Of a DNA stretch of 64,000 bases, positions 25,521 through 35,037 are shown in pieces. The translations under genes and the position numbers were made by a program. The stretch lies in contig JAKLEZ010000002.1 of NCBI GenBank assembly GCA_022711465.1, positions 186,001 through 250,000 on the forward strand, given 5' to 3'. This DNA is from Planctomycetota bacterium. GTDB taxonomy: Bacteria; Planctomycetota; Phycisphaerae; UBA1845; PWPN01. Position 1 is the first letter of the stretch, and the number at the start of each line of letters is the position of its first letter. A model generated the notes under the pieces. It worked only from the letters and a program-made list of their open reading frames with translations. It ran no database searches and was not told the origin of the DNA.

Positions 25521-26782
25521 GACGGCGCCTCCTCCCCTCGAATTGCGATCAGGCTCCGTCCGGCGGCCAGGTCAGTGTAGAGCGATTCGTAGCGATCGAG
25601 CCAGGCGCGCAGACCGTGATGGTCGACGGCCGCCCGCCGCGCCGCCCGCCCGTACTGCTCGCATGTGCGGGCGTCGCTCAGAGCCTCAATGATGGCGGTC
25701 GCCATGTCGCCGGGGCTGTCCGGGGAAATGAGCCACCCGGTCTCGCCGGGAATGACCTGCTCGCCCAGACCACCGACGTTGAAGGCCACGATCGGCAGGC
25801 CGGTGGCCATGCCTTCAAGCACGGCGTTCGAGCTGGCTTCGTAGCGGCTGGGCAGGACCAGGAGATCACCCGCCCTCAGCAGCTCATGCACGTCATGTCG
25901 TGTGCCGAGAAAGGAGACGCTGGCCGTGCAGCCCAGGCGACGCGCCAGCCCCGTCAGTTCGGAACGCAGCGGCCCTTCGCCGACCAGAACAAGATGAGCC
26001 GCCGGGTGTGCGGCGACAATCGTCGGCCAGATGGACAGAAGAGCGTCGATCCGCTTGATCTTGACGAGGTTTGCCAGGCATATGACGACCGGGCCGTGTC
26101 CGGAGCGCCCCAGCCGGTCTCGGATCGCGGCCCGCTCCGCCGTGTCCTTGAACGGCCGGAACAGATCGGTGTCCACGCCGTTGGAGATCGTGTGAATCTT
26201 GCGCGCGGGGACTCCCCAGCTGTGGTGCAGCATTCGGGCGGAATCTCTCGACACGGTCAGCAGAGCGTGGGCCCGCCGCGTCGCCCAGACGCGGCTGAAT
26301 CGCCTTCGCCAGGAGAGTGGTGCGAGGTCAGTGAAACCGTGGAAGCTGAGGATCAGTTTCGGTCCTCGTCCTCGCGGCAGTGCCGCCGCGGCGTCGAACC
26401 ATGTTCCCGTCGCCCGGGCATGGACCACCTCGGCACCGAAGAGGTCGATGATCTTGGCCAGTCTTGCCCAAAGGGCGCGGCGGCCGGTCTCGTCTCCGAG
26501 GTTCTGACTGCCCAGAACCCAGGTGCTGGCCAGGCCACGGCATTGGTCGAGCATCCTCTCCTCCCCGTCACGAAGGACGCAGACGCCGTGCAGCCCCCAT
26601 GTCTTGAGGCCTTTGCGGTGCGACTGCCTGCTCAATCCGCCCAGCAAACGAAGCAAGGACCATTCCATCCCACCGCCGGTCAGGTCCGCCACCACGTGGA
26701 GAACCCGTGCCGGCCGCGCTTCGGTCAGAACACGGGGGTGGCGATAGGGCTGGGCGCCGAACGTGGCGGGCTGGGCCTTCAT
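25508..26782 (-). CDS. Glycosyltransferase family 4
   Basis: A 424-residue GT-B enzyme. The N-terminal LHVVADLTGGGMEW is the usual glycine-rich first strand of EPS GT4 proteins. The C-terminal domain carries ISNGVDTDLF, LVGEGPLRSEL and the EX7E region SRYEASSNAVLEGMATG followed by LPIVAFNVGG. ATG at 26782 overlaps the stop of the methyltransferase gene by 4 bp and begins a sensible N-terminus; the frame extends upstream to 26896 without support. Translation is coupled to both neighbours. Confidence 0.92.
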   Translation of the reverse strand: MKAQPATFGAQPYRHPRVLTEARPARVLHVVADLTGGGMEWSLLRLLGGLSRQSHRKGLKTWGLHGVCVLRDGEERMLDQCRGLASTWVLGSQNLGDETGRRALWARLAKIIDLFGAEVVHARATGTWFDAAAALPRGRGPKLILSFHGFTDLAPLSWRRRFSRVWATRRAHALLTVSRDSARMLHHSWGVPARKIHTISNGVDTDLFRPFKDTAERAAIRDRLGRSGHGPVVICLANLVKIKRIDALLSIWPTIVAAHPAAHLVLVGEGPLRSELTGLARRLGCTASVSFLGTRHDVHELLRAGDLLVLPSRYEASSNAVLEGMATGLPIVAFNVGGLGEQVIPGETGWLISPDSPGDMATAIIEALSDARTCEQYGRAARRAAVDHHGLRAWLDRYESLYTDLAAGRSLIAIRGEEAPSCAG

Positions 26783-27849
26783 ACGCCGTGGCCTCCGTCC
26801 GGGGAGGGCTTCCGCAACAGCCAGCTGAACAGAGAACCGTGCTCGGGAGCGATCATTCGCAGGGTGGCGTCCACCAGCTGACGGACCCGCGGCCAACGGC
26901 GTCCCGTTTCGCCGAGGTAATCGGAGGATTCGAACAGGTAGGCGAAGTAGTCAGGCATAGAGTGACGAATCAGCTCCAGCGGCTGGAATCCGCCACCTTC
27001 CTCACCACCGCGGGCGTGACAATCCACGAGGTCGAGCAGGCCAGTGGACGACATGGGATCGGCAATCAGTCCCTCGTTCAGCAGCCGTTCATTCATGAGT
27101 TCGGCGAGGACGTCCGCCTCCGGCGGTCCACCGGGGCGCAGGCGGGTTCGGCGGAAGGCACCCTTCCCTTGCCGTCCCCAGCGGTCGGTCAGCTGGATCA
27201 GTCGCCGGCGGTTCTGCCGGGGGCTCAGGTACCAGCTCACGCGGCTCAAGCTCGTGGAGAAGCCGCGCAGCGGCCGTGAACTGAAGAAGGTCCGATTGGG
27301 TTCGAAGCCGAGGGCAAAGAACCCTCCGGGGCGCAGGATGCGGTCCACCTCGCCCAGCACGACCTGGGGAGAAGGCACGTGATGCAGCGAGGCGTTGATG
27401 GCGACGAGGTCGGCGCGGTTGTCGGCCAGAGGCAGCCGTTGGGCGTCAGTGGCGACGCGGATCAGCCGGGGACGATCGACCCGCGCCGCGGAATGCTGGC
27501 TCCATTTGCGTACTGTGGTGTTCAGGGGTGCTTCGCTGAGGTCCATCGCCATGATGCGGTCGCGGCCGCTCATCTTCCGCCCCAGCGTCTCGGTGACGAA
27601 GCCTGTGCCGCAGCAGAGGTCGATCACCAGGCGAGCCTCGAGCCGCGCAACCTCCTTCGGGGCACGCGGCAAACGGCTTTTCAGGGCGACGTCGCCGACC
27701 AGCTCCCAGAATGGTCGCTCAACGGTGAATCGCTGTTCATGCTCGGTGTCGAACGAGTCCCGGGTCAGCTCGTGGTAGAGCTGATTGACTCGCCGCACCA
27801 GGTGCGGGTCCCTGAGGTGTTGAGCTGAATGTGGCATGTGGGACCTCAT
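26779..27849 (-). CDS. SAM-dependent class I methyltransferase
   Basis: A 356-residue protein with a class I methyltransferase domain in its middle: VIDLCCGTGFVTETL binds SAM, followed by MAMDLSEAPL, TDAQRLPLADN and INASLHHVPSP, then a typical EVDRILRPGG strand. N- and C-terminal flanks of about 90 and 120 residues are unassigned. It may methylate a sugar or a lipid-linked intermediate. ATG at 27849 overlaps the polymerase gene stop (ATGA), and its own stop overlaps the next GT4 gene in the same way, so it belongs to the EPS operon. Confidence 0.88.
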   Translation of the reverse strand: MRSHMPHSAQHLRDPHLVRRVNQLYHELTRDSFDTEHEQRFTVERPFWELVGDVALKSRLPRAPKEVARLEARLVIDLCCGTGFVTETLGRKMSGRDRIMAMDLSEAPLNTTVRKWSQHSAARVDRPRLIRVATDAQRLPLADNRADLVAINASLHHVPSPQVVLGEVDRILRPGGFFALGFEPNRTFFSSRPLRGFSTSLSRVSWYLSPRQNRRRLIQLTDRWGRQGKGAFRRTRLRPGGPPEADVLAELMNERLLNEGLIADPMSSTGLLDLVDCHARGGEEGGGFQPLELIRHSMPDYFAYLFESSDYLGETGRRWPRVRQLVDATLRMIAPEHGSLFSWLLRKPSPDGGHGV

Positions 27850-29222
27850 CGTGCCGGCGTCGGTAGATGGGGAGGCATGAGCCACCCCGGAGCCGGGTTC
27901 ATCTCCATGTTCAATCGTGCCTGGAGGACAAAAGCCTCCTCCCGCTCCACCCTGATCTCGTTCTCCACCGCACGCTGGAGACAGACAGGGAGGGCCACGA
28001 ACCACCAGAAGCCTTCGACGTAGAATCGACTGACGAAGAAACCGGATACGACGTAGACGATCAAGGCCAGCCGATTGGCGAAGATCAGCATCTCGAACAG
28101 ATCGCCGTTCACCATCGTCCGGGGTACCCGCTGCGCCAGCCGGGAGAGAGTGAGCCATGACGCGGCCAGAACGGCCGTGTAGGCCAGGAGTCCCGGCACC
28201 CCGATTTCGGTGGCACAGATGACGAAGCTGTTATGGGCGTCGCGGTAGGCAAAGCTCGGGTCGTCAATGTATCGCCCGATCATGTCGCGGAATCGGCCCA
28301 CACCCACGCCCCACGGGTACTCGCGGATCATCTTCAGAGCACCTTGCCAGATGATCAGACGCGAGGCCGCCGACGCGTCGCGTTCCTCGGCGGAACTGAA
28401 GATCGTGACCATGCGCTCCCAGAACCAGTTGTCGCTCAGGATGATGCCGCCGGCCGTGCCCAGGAGGAGGACGACCACCACCCATCGGCGGTGCCGGCGT
28501 GGGATGTACCAGAGGGCCATGAGACCGCCAACGATGGCCGCCAGAAACGCTGACCGGGCCCGGCACAGGAGGATCGCGTTCATGCTGTAGCAGGCCGCCA
28601 GGAAGGCAAGCCCCTTCAGCCAGAGCTTCCGTGCTCTGAAGACGACCGCCACGAACGGCAGCAAGGCGAACAAGTGAATGGCCAGGCCGGCCGATTCCTG
28701 AAAGTCCGGCCCGCCGATACCGTCCAATCGGCTGCCGGTGAAGGCTCCCGGCGGGGCGGTCTTGGCCTCATGGCCGAGGTAAAGCGAGACCGCGGTCAGC
28801 AGCACCGCAAACTGCCAGAGATGGTTCCGGGACACAAGCACGTGGGACATGAGGAAGGTGAACAGGAACACCTTGCTCATCTTGTCCATGTGCTCCTCGG
28901 TGCGGGCGTTCCATTCCGGCAGGATCGCCGCGGACAGGAACATGCAGCCGAAGAGGGCGAGCAACAGCCATTCCACCGGATGAAAGAAACGCTGGCCGAA
29001 CCGCAGCCGGTTCAGGTTCAGCGCGGTCCCGATCAGCAGGCACAAGCCGCAGACAAACGAATAGCGAATCCCAAGCGGCCGCAGCGGCTTGCCCCACCAG
29101 GCACTCTCCGGATAGAGGTGGTACAAGGCCACGTAGAACAGCACGCCCAGCACGGGAACGACGAACGCGGCCGTGCTGCTGCCGAGGAAGCTCAGCAGAA
29201 ACGCGATGCTACGAAGCGGCAT
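27846..29222 (-). CDS. O-antigen ligase/polymerase-like membrane protein
   Basis: A 458-residue protein with about eleven hydrophobic segments and the O-antigen ligase (Wzy/WaaL) domain, seen as LLCRARSAFLAAIVGG and the large loop containing RLIIWQGALKMIREYPWGVGVGRF and RDAHNSFV, where an Arg and His are essential in relatives. The N-terminal architecture (YHLYPESAWWG, RYSFVCGL) recalls the exosortase-A-associated O-glycosylation ligase subfamily. It should polymerise the glycan repeat or transfer glycan to an acceptor at the outer face of the inner membrane. Starts overlap the GT9 gene by 14 bp. Confidence 0.87.
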   Translation of the reverse strand: MPLRSIAFLLSFLGSSTAAFVVPVLGVLFYVALYHLYPESAWWGKPLRPLGIRYSFVCGLCLLIGTALNLNRLRFGQRFFHPVEWLLLALFGCMFLSAAILPEWNARTEEHMDKMSKVFLFTFLMSHVLVSRNHLWQFAVLLTAVSLYLGHEAKTAPPGAFTGSRLDGIGGPDFQESAGLAIHLFALLPFVAVVFRARKLWLKGLAFLAACYSMNAILLCRARSAFLAAIVGGLMALWYIPRRHRRWVVVVLLLGTAGGIILSDNWFWERMVTIFSSAEERDASAASRLIIWQGALKMIREYPWGVGVGRFRDMIGRYIDDPSFAYRDAHNSFVICATEIGVPGLLAYTAVLAASWLTLSRLAQRVPRTMVNGDLFEMLIFANRLALIVYVVSGFFVSRFYVEGFWWFVALPVCLQRAVENEIRVEREEAFVLQARLNMEMNPAPGWLMPPHLPTPAR

Positions 29223-30348
29223 GGACGGCGCCTCCTTCCGTCACCTTCGTCGTGCGCACGACGGGATCAAGCTGGTGGACCTGTTCCACGACGGCCGCGA
29301 CCACGCACCCGACCGCGATCTGTTCCATGCAGTTGGTCACCGGACAACCGCTGTCGAACCGGCTCTTGTAGCAGGCCAGGCAGCCCAGCGCCGGCTCGAG
29401 GATCCGACCGCGTCCGTAGAGATGGAATTCGTGCCTGTTGAACACGTTGTTGAAAAGCACGATCCGCTTGCCCAGGCCGATGGCGATGTGCAGGGCCATG
29501 GTAACCGCCGTGACCACGACATCGCAGGTCTCGACCAGGCCGAGGAACTGACGAAGCGGCCTTGTCCCGGCGTAGGCGGCCCCGGTGGCCCCGGCCAAAC
29601 GCAGGTTCTTGCGGTGCTCGTCCGGGCCGCCCAGGAACAGGGGTCGGAGCCCCAGCTGCTTCAGTTCGCGAGCCAGCAGGGCGAAGTTCTCTTCCGGCCA
29701 GATCCGCGTGGGCCAGGCCGCTCCAGCTCCGGTGTTCAAGCCGATGACCGGCCCTTGGCCAGGGATCTCGATGGGTTCGCTTGCCTCGGGATCAGGCAGG
29801 ACGTAAGTCTCCCCGGTGTAGCGCCACCCGCACAGCGCGAAGATCTCCTGGACGTAATGGCGCGTGTTCGCTTTCATGAGATCATCGAACAGCCCGGTAT
29901 GCCATTTCCGGGCGGCGTCCCGGTCGGCCGCGACGATTCGGCCGCGATCATCCAGGCTGAATCCCTTGACTCGATCTGCCGCGAGTTGCCGGGCCATGGC
30001 GCAGGTGACCGGGTCCTTGTCCAGACTGAGCACCAGGCTCCACCGCTGGGCGCGAATCCACTCCGCGTTCTGCCACGTGGGCCGGATGATCCTGTCAACC
30101 CAGCCGTCCGGAATCAGATCGGGGAACTCGGTCATCCAGACCAGCCGGGCGCTCGGGTGGTTCTGTCGGAGATAACGGAGAATCGGCGTACAGCGAATCA
30201 CCTCTCCGGCGGCGCCCAGCTTGAGGATCAGAATGCTCTCGCTTGTCGAGTCGTAACTGGCGCAGTTCGCGCAATGAGCCCCGGACCGCTTGTGCGGTGG
30301 GCACGGCTTGTAGCCATCGAAATGCCGGCAATCGGTGTGGATGATCAT
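29209..30348 (-). CDS. Glycosyltransferase family 9 (ADP-heptosyltransferase-like) with Cys-rich N-terminus
   Basis: A 379-residue GT9 enzyme of the LPS heptosyltransferase type. GT9 signatures include ILKLGAAGEVIRCTPILRYL near the start of the fold, VIGLNTGAGAAWPTRIWP, LFLGGPDE, and VTAVTMALHIAIGLGK. A C-terminal four-Cys segment (CLAC ... CPVTNC) is common in this family. Before the fold is a separate 30-residue module with C7, C16, C26 and C29, likely to bind zinc or an Fe-S cluster. ATG at 30348 overlaps the upstream gene stop (ATGA), which settles the start over a GTG at 30360. Confidence 0.9.
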   Translation of the reverse strand: MIIHTDCRHFDGYKPCPPHKRSGAHCANCASYDSTSESILILKLGAAGEVIRCTPILRYLRQNHPSARLVWMTEFPDLIPDGWVDRIIRPTWQNAEWIRAQRWSLVLSLDKDPVTCAMARQLAADRVKGFSLDDRGRIVAADRDAARKWHTGLFDDLMKANTRHYVQEIFALCGWRYTGETYVLPDPEASEPIEIPGQGPVIGLNTGAGAAWPTRIWPEENFALLARELKQLGLRPLFLGGPDEHRKNLRLAGATGAAYAGTRPLRQFLGLVETCDVVVTAVTMALHIAIGLGKRIVLFNNVFNRHEFHLYGRGRILEPALGCLACYKSRFDSGCPVTNCMEQIAVGCVVAAVVEQVHQLDPVVRTTKVTEGGAVHAAS

Positions 30349-31583
30349 GCTGACGGACACTCCGCCGCCTGGGGGTACGCCCGGTCCAATGTGCCGCCGA
30401 ATCGCCGGTCGGCCACAGGATGGGCCAAGTCATCGCAAAGCTGCTCGAGTTGGCGGGCGGCCTGGTCCCAGGAACAGTGCTCGACGGCCGTCGCCCGCGC
30501 GGAGCGACCGATTTTCAAACGCAGAGCGGGCATGTCCAGCAATTCGATCAGTCCGTCGGCCAGGTCGCGCGGTGAATCGGCTAGCCAGACGTTCTCGCCA
30601 TGGGTGCCCGGCAGGTTGCCCAGCGCCCGCCGCGTGCACAGCACCGGCTTTCCCATCGCCCAGGCTTCCATGATCTTGTTCTTGATACCCGTACCGGTCA
30701 GCATGGGAACGATCGCCACCGCCGCCCGGGCGATCTCCGGTCGCAGATCCTCGACGAATCCTCGGAACTCAATCCCAGGCATCTGTCGAATCCTGGCCAG
30801 GTGCGGTGAGTCGCCCCAGCCGATAATCGACCAGCGCGTCTGTGGACGGTGCCGGCGGACGATCGGCCAGACCCGGTCTGCGAAGAACAGAATGGCGTTG
30901 ATGTTCGGATCGAAAGTCAGCCCGCCCCAGAAGGCGATCAGGTTCTCGTCCACCGGCGCATCGCGCGGAGCATATCGCTCGCAGTCGACTCCGTGTGGAA
31001 TACACACGATTCGTGGATGCCCCGTGTACCATCGACAGAACCGGCGATCACTCTCCGAGAGCATGGTGACGGCGGTGATTTCGGGAAGGTGTGCCCGCTG
31101 ATAGAACAGCGTACTCAACAGGCCCTTGAGATTCGTCCACCGGTCGGTCGTGCGACCATGGAGACATTCTCGGAGAAGGTGCAACACTTCGTCGTCCTGC
31201 AGGTCCGCGATCGTCGGGACCCCGCGGATGCGCGACAGGCAGGAGAGGGCCTGGTAGCTCATGCCGATGACCACCTCCGCCCGCCACTCGCGGGCCAGGC
31301 GGCTCACGTCGCGAACATACGCCGCTTCAATACCGAAGAAGCGCTCCCATCGACTGAGGCGGATACCCTCTTCCGCCAAGTCGGGATCGTCGTCGAACAG
31401 TCGGTGAGCACGGGCCGCTCGGCATGCGAAAGGCAGGGGGGGAACGTCGCCCTCGCTGGGGTGTCCGACCACCACGAGCACGTCGTGGCGGCGAGCCAGC
31501 CGTCGGCACAGCTCGTAGGTGTGGAGTCTTCCGCCGTGACACAGAGGCCACGGCGGCTCATTGCGGAGCACCATGATTCTCAC
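30345..31583 (-). CDS. Glycosyltransferase family 4, PEP-CTERM EPS type
   Basis: A 412-residue GT-B protein. It begins MRIMVLRNEPPWPLCHGG and contains AFWGGLTFDPNINAILFF, both close to the sugar transferases associated with PEP-CTERM/EpsH systems. The C-terminal half has VPMLTGTGIKNKIMEAWAMG, the nucleotide-sugar binding region (GTGIKNK-E), followed by KPVLCTRRALGN. The start is GTG at 31583; an ATG three codons later is also possible. A 36-bp gap with two CCGATA-type motifs separates it from the upstream glycosyltransferase. Confidence 0.88.
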   Translation of the reverse strand: MRIMVLRNEPPWPLCHGGRLHTYELCRRLARRHDVLVVVGHPSEGDVPPLPFACRAARAHRLFDDDPDLAEEGIRLSRWERFFGIEAAYVRDVSRLAREWRAEVVIGMSYQALSCLSRIRGVPTIADLQDDEVLHLLRECLHGRTTDRWTNLKGLLSTLFYQRAHLPEITAVTMLSESDRRFCRWYTGHPRIVCIPHGVDCERYAPRDAPVDENLIAFWGGLTFDPNINAILFFADRVWPIVRRHRPQTRWSIIGWGDSPHLARIRQMPGIEFRGFVEDLRPEIARAAVAIVPMLTGTGIKNKIMEAWAMGKPVLCTRRALGNLPGTHGENVWLADSPRDLADGLIELLDMPALRLKIGRSARATAVEHCSWDQAARQLEQLCDDLAHPVADRRFGGTLDRAYPQAAECPSA

Positions 31584-31619
31584 GGCTGTTTTATCGGAGT
31601 CTGCGGGGGACGACTCAAG

Positions 31620-32957
31620 CTATCGGACGGGAGTCTGACACCTCGGCCGAAGGACCGTGGTTCCGATAATCGACCCGTTGACGGGTCGATCCTCCGAGGT
31701 CATGGCCGCGAAGAAGGGTTCTCCCATCCCCGGCCAGCGAATCGAGGATCGCTCCCGGGCCGGGCCGCGCAGGGCACGCAGCGTACGCTCCAGGGTCAGG
31801 TCGATGCTGAACTGCCGGCGGACACTGTCCCGCCCGGCACGGCCCATGGCCGCGCAACCGACCGGATCCTCGGCCAGGTCCACAATCGCGTCCGCCAGCT
31901 CGGCCGGCTCGAACGTCCTCAGCAGCCGCCCGGTGCGGTGGTCCTCAATCTGCCGCGTCGCCCCGGCCGTCGGCGTGCCAATCACCGGCCGCTCGCAGGC
32001 CATCGCTTCCGCCAGGGATAGTCCAAAAGACTCCGTCACGCTGCACAGGGCGAAGGCATCGAGGGCACTGTGAAAGGCGGGCATGTCGGCCACGAATCCG
32101 GCGAACGTGACCCGGTCGCTGATGCCGCACCGCGCGGCGAGCTGAACCATGCTTCCTCGATCCTCGCCGTCACCCGCGACCACCAGCCGGATGGTCATGC
32201 CTCGGCGAGCGAGGAGGGCCGTGGCCTCGATCAGCGGTTCGACCCCCTTGCCGGTGACCAATCTCACCGCCGTGCCCACCAGAAAGGGGGCGGGGCCGCC
32301 GGTGGGGCCGACCTGCCACCCTCGTCGAAGCCGCTCGCGACCTTCGGGCCGGAACGTGAACCGCTCGAGATCGACGCCATGGGGAACGACCCGGATCCTG
32401 GTGTGATCGATTCCCTGCTGCCGCACGACTTGATCACCATCCTCGGCATTCAATACCACCACCGAGGACGCGGCCATCCCCGCGAGTCGATGCCGAACGG
32501 CCTGAGGGACACGCCACCAGTGAAAGCCCTCCATCGTGCCCCGAAACCTGCCGGGAGGCAGCCGTCGGTAATCACGCCCGTCCACCATCTGGTGCACCCA
32601 CACGGCGGGAATGGCGGCCAGGCGCGCCAGGCAGGGCAGGATCCAGAACCGCGGGCGTCCGCAGGCGTTGATGATCAGTCCGTCCGGTCGCCGTCGGGAG
32701 AGCATCGCCCGGAATTCGGAGACCACACCGCTCCAGCCACGCGTCCGCGAAACGGGCACGCAGGTGACCGCGACACCCGCCTCCTTCGCCGAATCGAATG
32801 CGGCGAGATCACCGCCGGGAATGGGTGTCCAGTAGATGTGCGGTTCGATGCCTCGGCGCTGGGCTGCCTTGGCCATCGCCACGATGTACCGCTCGGCTCC
32901 GCCGAAGCCGGGAGCGTCGGTCACGAAGGTCAGCCGCTGGATGGTCCGTCTCGCCAT
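31620..32957 (-). CDS. Glycosyltransferase family 4
   Basis: A 445-residue GT-B enzyme. N-terminal LTFVTDAPGFGGAERYI is the classic GGAE donor/acceptor loop of GT4. The C-terminal domain has RVVPHGVDLERF, VAGDGEDRGSM and the EX7E-type segment SVTESFGLSLAEAMACE followed by RPVIGTPTAG. A 45-residue C-terminal tail is polar and unassigned. ATG at 32957 follows the stop of the upstream gene with no spacing (TGA then ATG), so the two are coupled. Confidence 0.92.
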   Translation of the reverse strand: MARRTIQRLTFVTDAPGFGGAERYIVAMAKAAQRRGIEPHIYWTPIPGGDLAAFDSAKEAGVAVTCVPVSRTRGWSGVVSEFRAMLSRRRPDGLIINACGRPRFWILPCLARLAAIPAVWVHQMVDGRDYRRLPPGRFRGTMEGFHWWRVPQAVRHRLAGMAASSVVVLNAEDGDQVVRQQGIDHTRIRVVPHGVDLERFTFRPEGRERLRRGWQVGPTGGPAPFLVGTAVRLVTGKGVEPLIEATALLARRGMTIRLVVAGDGEDRGSMVQLAARCGISDRVTFAGFVADMPAFHSALDAFALCSVTESFGLSLAEAMACERPVIGTPTAGATRQIEDHRTGRLLRTFEPAELADAIVDLAEDPVGCAAMGRAGRDSVRRQFSIDLTLERTLRALRGPARERSSIRWPGMGEPFFAAMTSEDRPVNGSIIGTTVLRPRCQTPVR

Positions 32958-34637
32958 TCACTCGTCTTTCTGGGTACCGGCTGAGCGGGTGGCGCGGGCC
33001 AGGACCTCGGCGAATCGCCCGGCGACGACTCTGCGGTCATAGGTGTCCAGGACCGGCCAGTTTCGCTGGTTCTCGAGTCGCCCGCGGAGGTACGCGCCGA
33101 TGATGCGCTCCAGTGCGGCCGCCACTCGCTGCGGCTGCTCGAACGGAACCGTGGTGGCGCCGCCCGCGCATCGCGCGATGGCCTCCGTCTCGCTGCCCGA
33201 AGGCACCAGTCCGAGCAGGTGTGTCGGCAGGGCCAGGAGTTCAAACAGTTTCGCCGGGATGCAGTGCCGGCTGTGGTAGCAGTCCGGGGCCACGAGCAGG
33301 CAACAGGCCGCCTTCGCCGTCCGTCGGATCGCCGAGGTGTGATCCAGATACCCCTCGATCTCCAGCCAGTCCGGCCGATGCCGATCCCAGAGCAGTCGCT
33401 GCTGCTTGTCCAGCGTGCCGGCCACGACCAGGCGCACTCGCCCGCGCCACTCGGGACGCCGCTCGAGTACCTGGGCCAACGGAGTCACGAACCCGCTCAG
33501 CTCTCGCCGTCCGTAGAACGCTCCCACCGCCGCCAGGACGCACTCATCCGGGTAGGCGTTCGTGGAAACGTGGTCCGGGTCTTGCGTGTCTGAGACAACG
33601 GCGCTTTCCTGCTCCGCTCCGTCAATACCGAGGGCCCGGGCCAGATCCTCGCGGTCAAAACCGTTGGTGATCGCCAGCGTATTCTCCGGCCGCCGAACCG
33701 GGTAGCGTTCCAGGAAGTCATTGGCCAGAGCCTTGGTGGTCGTCACCACGACGGCCGCTTCATGCATGACCGCCTGTTCGAGTCGGCGCATCGTGTCGAG
33801 CTGGGCATCGTCCGGGCGGCCGCGATCGAAATCGCTTACCAGCGGGTCGCGGACGTCGGCCACCCAGGGCAGCCCTGTGGCCTGGACCACCCTCATGGCG
33901 GCAAGGTGCACGAAGGTCGGCGGCCCCGTCGAGATGACCGCGTCGAACCTGCGTTCCCGGTGCCGCTGAATAGCCGCCCGGCTCGCCGGTCCGACCCACC
34001 AGGATTCGCCGCTGCCCCGTCCCATCCGCTCGGCCATGCCGAGGAGTCGCCAGTACAATCGGTCCTCGACCCAGCGACATCGCCGATCGTCGAGCCCCGG
34101 GAGATTCCTGAGGGGCGAGACCATCCTGGCCGCCAGGCACGCGGGCTCGTGGCCCGCTACCCGGTGAATGCGGCAGTGACGCGGTATGTCCGTGGTCAGA
34201 GTAGGGTCGTGCCAGGGGAACCGATCATGACCGGCAGCCAACACTTCGACCAGCCAGCCGAACTCGCCCAGGTACTTGCAGAGCTTCGCGGGTCGCTGAA
34301 CACCGCTCCCGCCGGTGGGGGGGAATGTGTACGAGAAAAGGAGCGCCCGGCCGCCACCACCGCCGCCTGATGTGGTAACGGCCGGGGCATGTCTGATCCA
34401 ACGCCGCCACATCTCGTTGCCGGGCGGGCGGCCTGCCATCGTGGCTTGGGCGTGTTCCGTGCGACGGATCTCCCGCCCGTGGTTCACGGCTACAGCCGGC
34501 GTCGGTTCACCGTTCCCTTTCGCCTGGGCGGCCCAAGCCTCCGGCTCGGACCTGACTTGCGCGTCAGACGCAGGCGCAGTTTCGGCTTGCGCCCCGCGAA
34601 GCCCATGGATTATCGGTATCGGTGTCCGCGAACTCAT
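32958..34637 (-). CDS. Glycosyltransferase (GT4-like) with long N-terminal extension
   Basis: The GT-B fold begins near residue 95 of this 559-residue product with LLFSYTFPPTGGSGVQR, a form typical of EPS GT4-like enzymes. Further signs are VISTGPPTFVHLAA, WVADVRDPLVSDF, AITNGFDREDL and KLFELLALPTHLLGLVP. The first 90 residues are Ala/Pro/Gln-rich and look disordered; the poly-Gly run before the fold supports a linker. ATG at 34637 has a weak GGAAGAG site; an ATG at 34412 would remove most of the extension, and the frame is open to 34907. First gene of the left EPS block; a CCGATAA-type motif lies 44 bp upstream of the start. Confidence 0.82.
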   Translation of the reverse strand: MSSRTPIPIIHGLRGAQAETAPASDAQVRSEPEAWAAQAKGNGEPTPAVAVNHGREIRRTEHAQATMAGRPPGNEMWRRWIRHAPAVTTSGGGGGGRALLFSYTFPPTGGSGVQRPAKLCKYLGEFGWLVEVLAAGHDRFPWHDPTLTTDIPRHCRIHRVAGHEPACLAARMVSPLRNLPGLDDRRCRWVEDRLYWRLLGMAERMGRGSGESWWVGPASRAAIQRHRERRFDAVISTGPPTFVHLAAMRVVQATGLPWVADVRDPLVSDFDRGRPDDAQLDTMRRLEQAVMHEAAVVVTTTKALANDFLERYPVRRPENTLAITNGFDREDLARALGIDGAEQESAVVSDTQDPDHVSTNAYPDECVLAAVGAFYGRRELSGFVTPLAQVLERRPEWRGRVRLVVAGTLDKQQRLLWDRHRPDWLEIEGYLDHTSAIRRTAKAACCLLVAPDCYHSRHCIPAKLFELLALPTHLLGLVPSGSETEAIARCAGGATTVPFEQPQRVAAALERIIGAYLRGRLENQRNWPVLDTYDRRVVAGRFAEVLARATRSAGTQKDE

Positions 34638-35037
34638 GCTCAAAATCCGCTCTTCCCTGCCGGTCTGCACGTCCTGTGCATCCGATAATCCAAGCTCCTG
34701 GAGAGTAATATCGGTCGTTGCCGGCCGGAGTTGAGTTATCCCTGGGCAAGTACGAGATTCGATCGTCGCAGCGTCTCCGGCTTGAGGCGTCCGGGACCCG
34801 TTTGGATGCGGTGAATCGAGGGCGGTAGGGCAGGAGCGGCCGGCAGCCGGCCACTTGCGGACTCCCTTGACAAGGGCGGTTGCCTCGGCGATCACGCCCG
34901 ACCTCACCGCTCAGGCTTTCGGTGCGGCTGACTTCCGCCTGGCCACGGTGTCTGTTACAACAGCACGTCGCTGCCCGGGCGAAGTGGGCGAGCAGGGGTC
35001 CTGGTACGGGCCTCCCATTCACGGCTGGAGTCTCGAA
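34638..35037. promoter_or_regulatory. Divergent intergenic region with CCGATA motifs
   Basis: A 400-bp region between the start of a minus-strand glycosyltransferase and the start of a plus-strand lipoprotein, so it should hold promoters in both directions. It contains TCCGATAATC at 34681-34690 and an inverted CGACCGATAT-type copy at 34706-34715, related to the motif upstream of the coiled-coil ATPase gene. A further pair of copies lies just inside the glycosyltransferase start (34610-34619). No sigma-factor hexamers are clear enough to call. Confidence 0.4.

Noticed and set aside
27846..29222. The multi-helix protein as an exosortase
   Set aside because: It has the large RLIIWQGAL / HNSF loop of the O-antigen ligase family and no exosortase Cys-Arg-His motif pattern.
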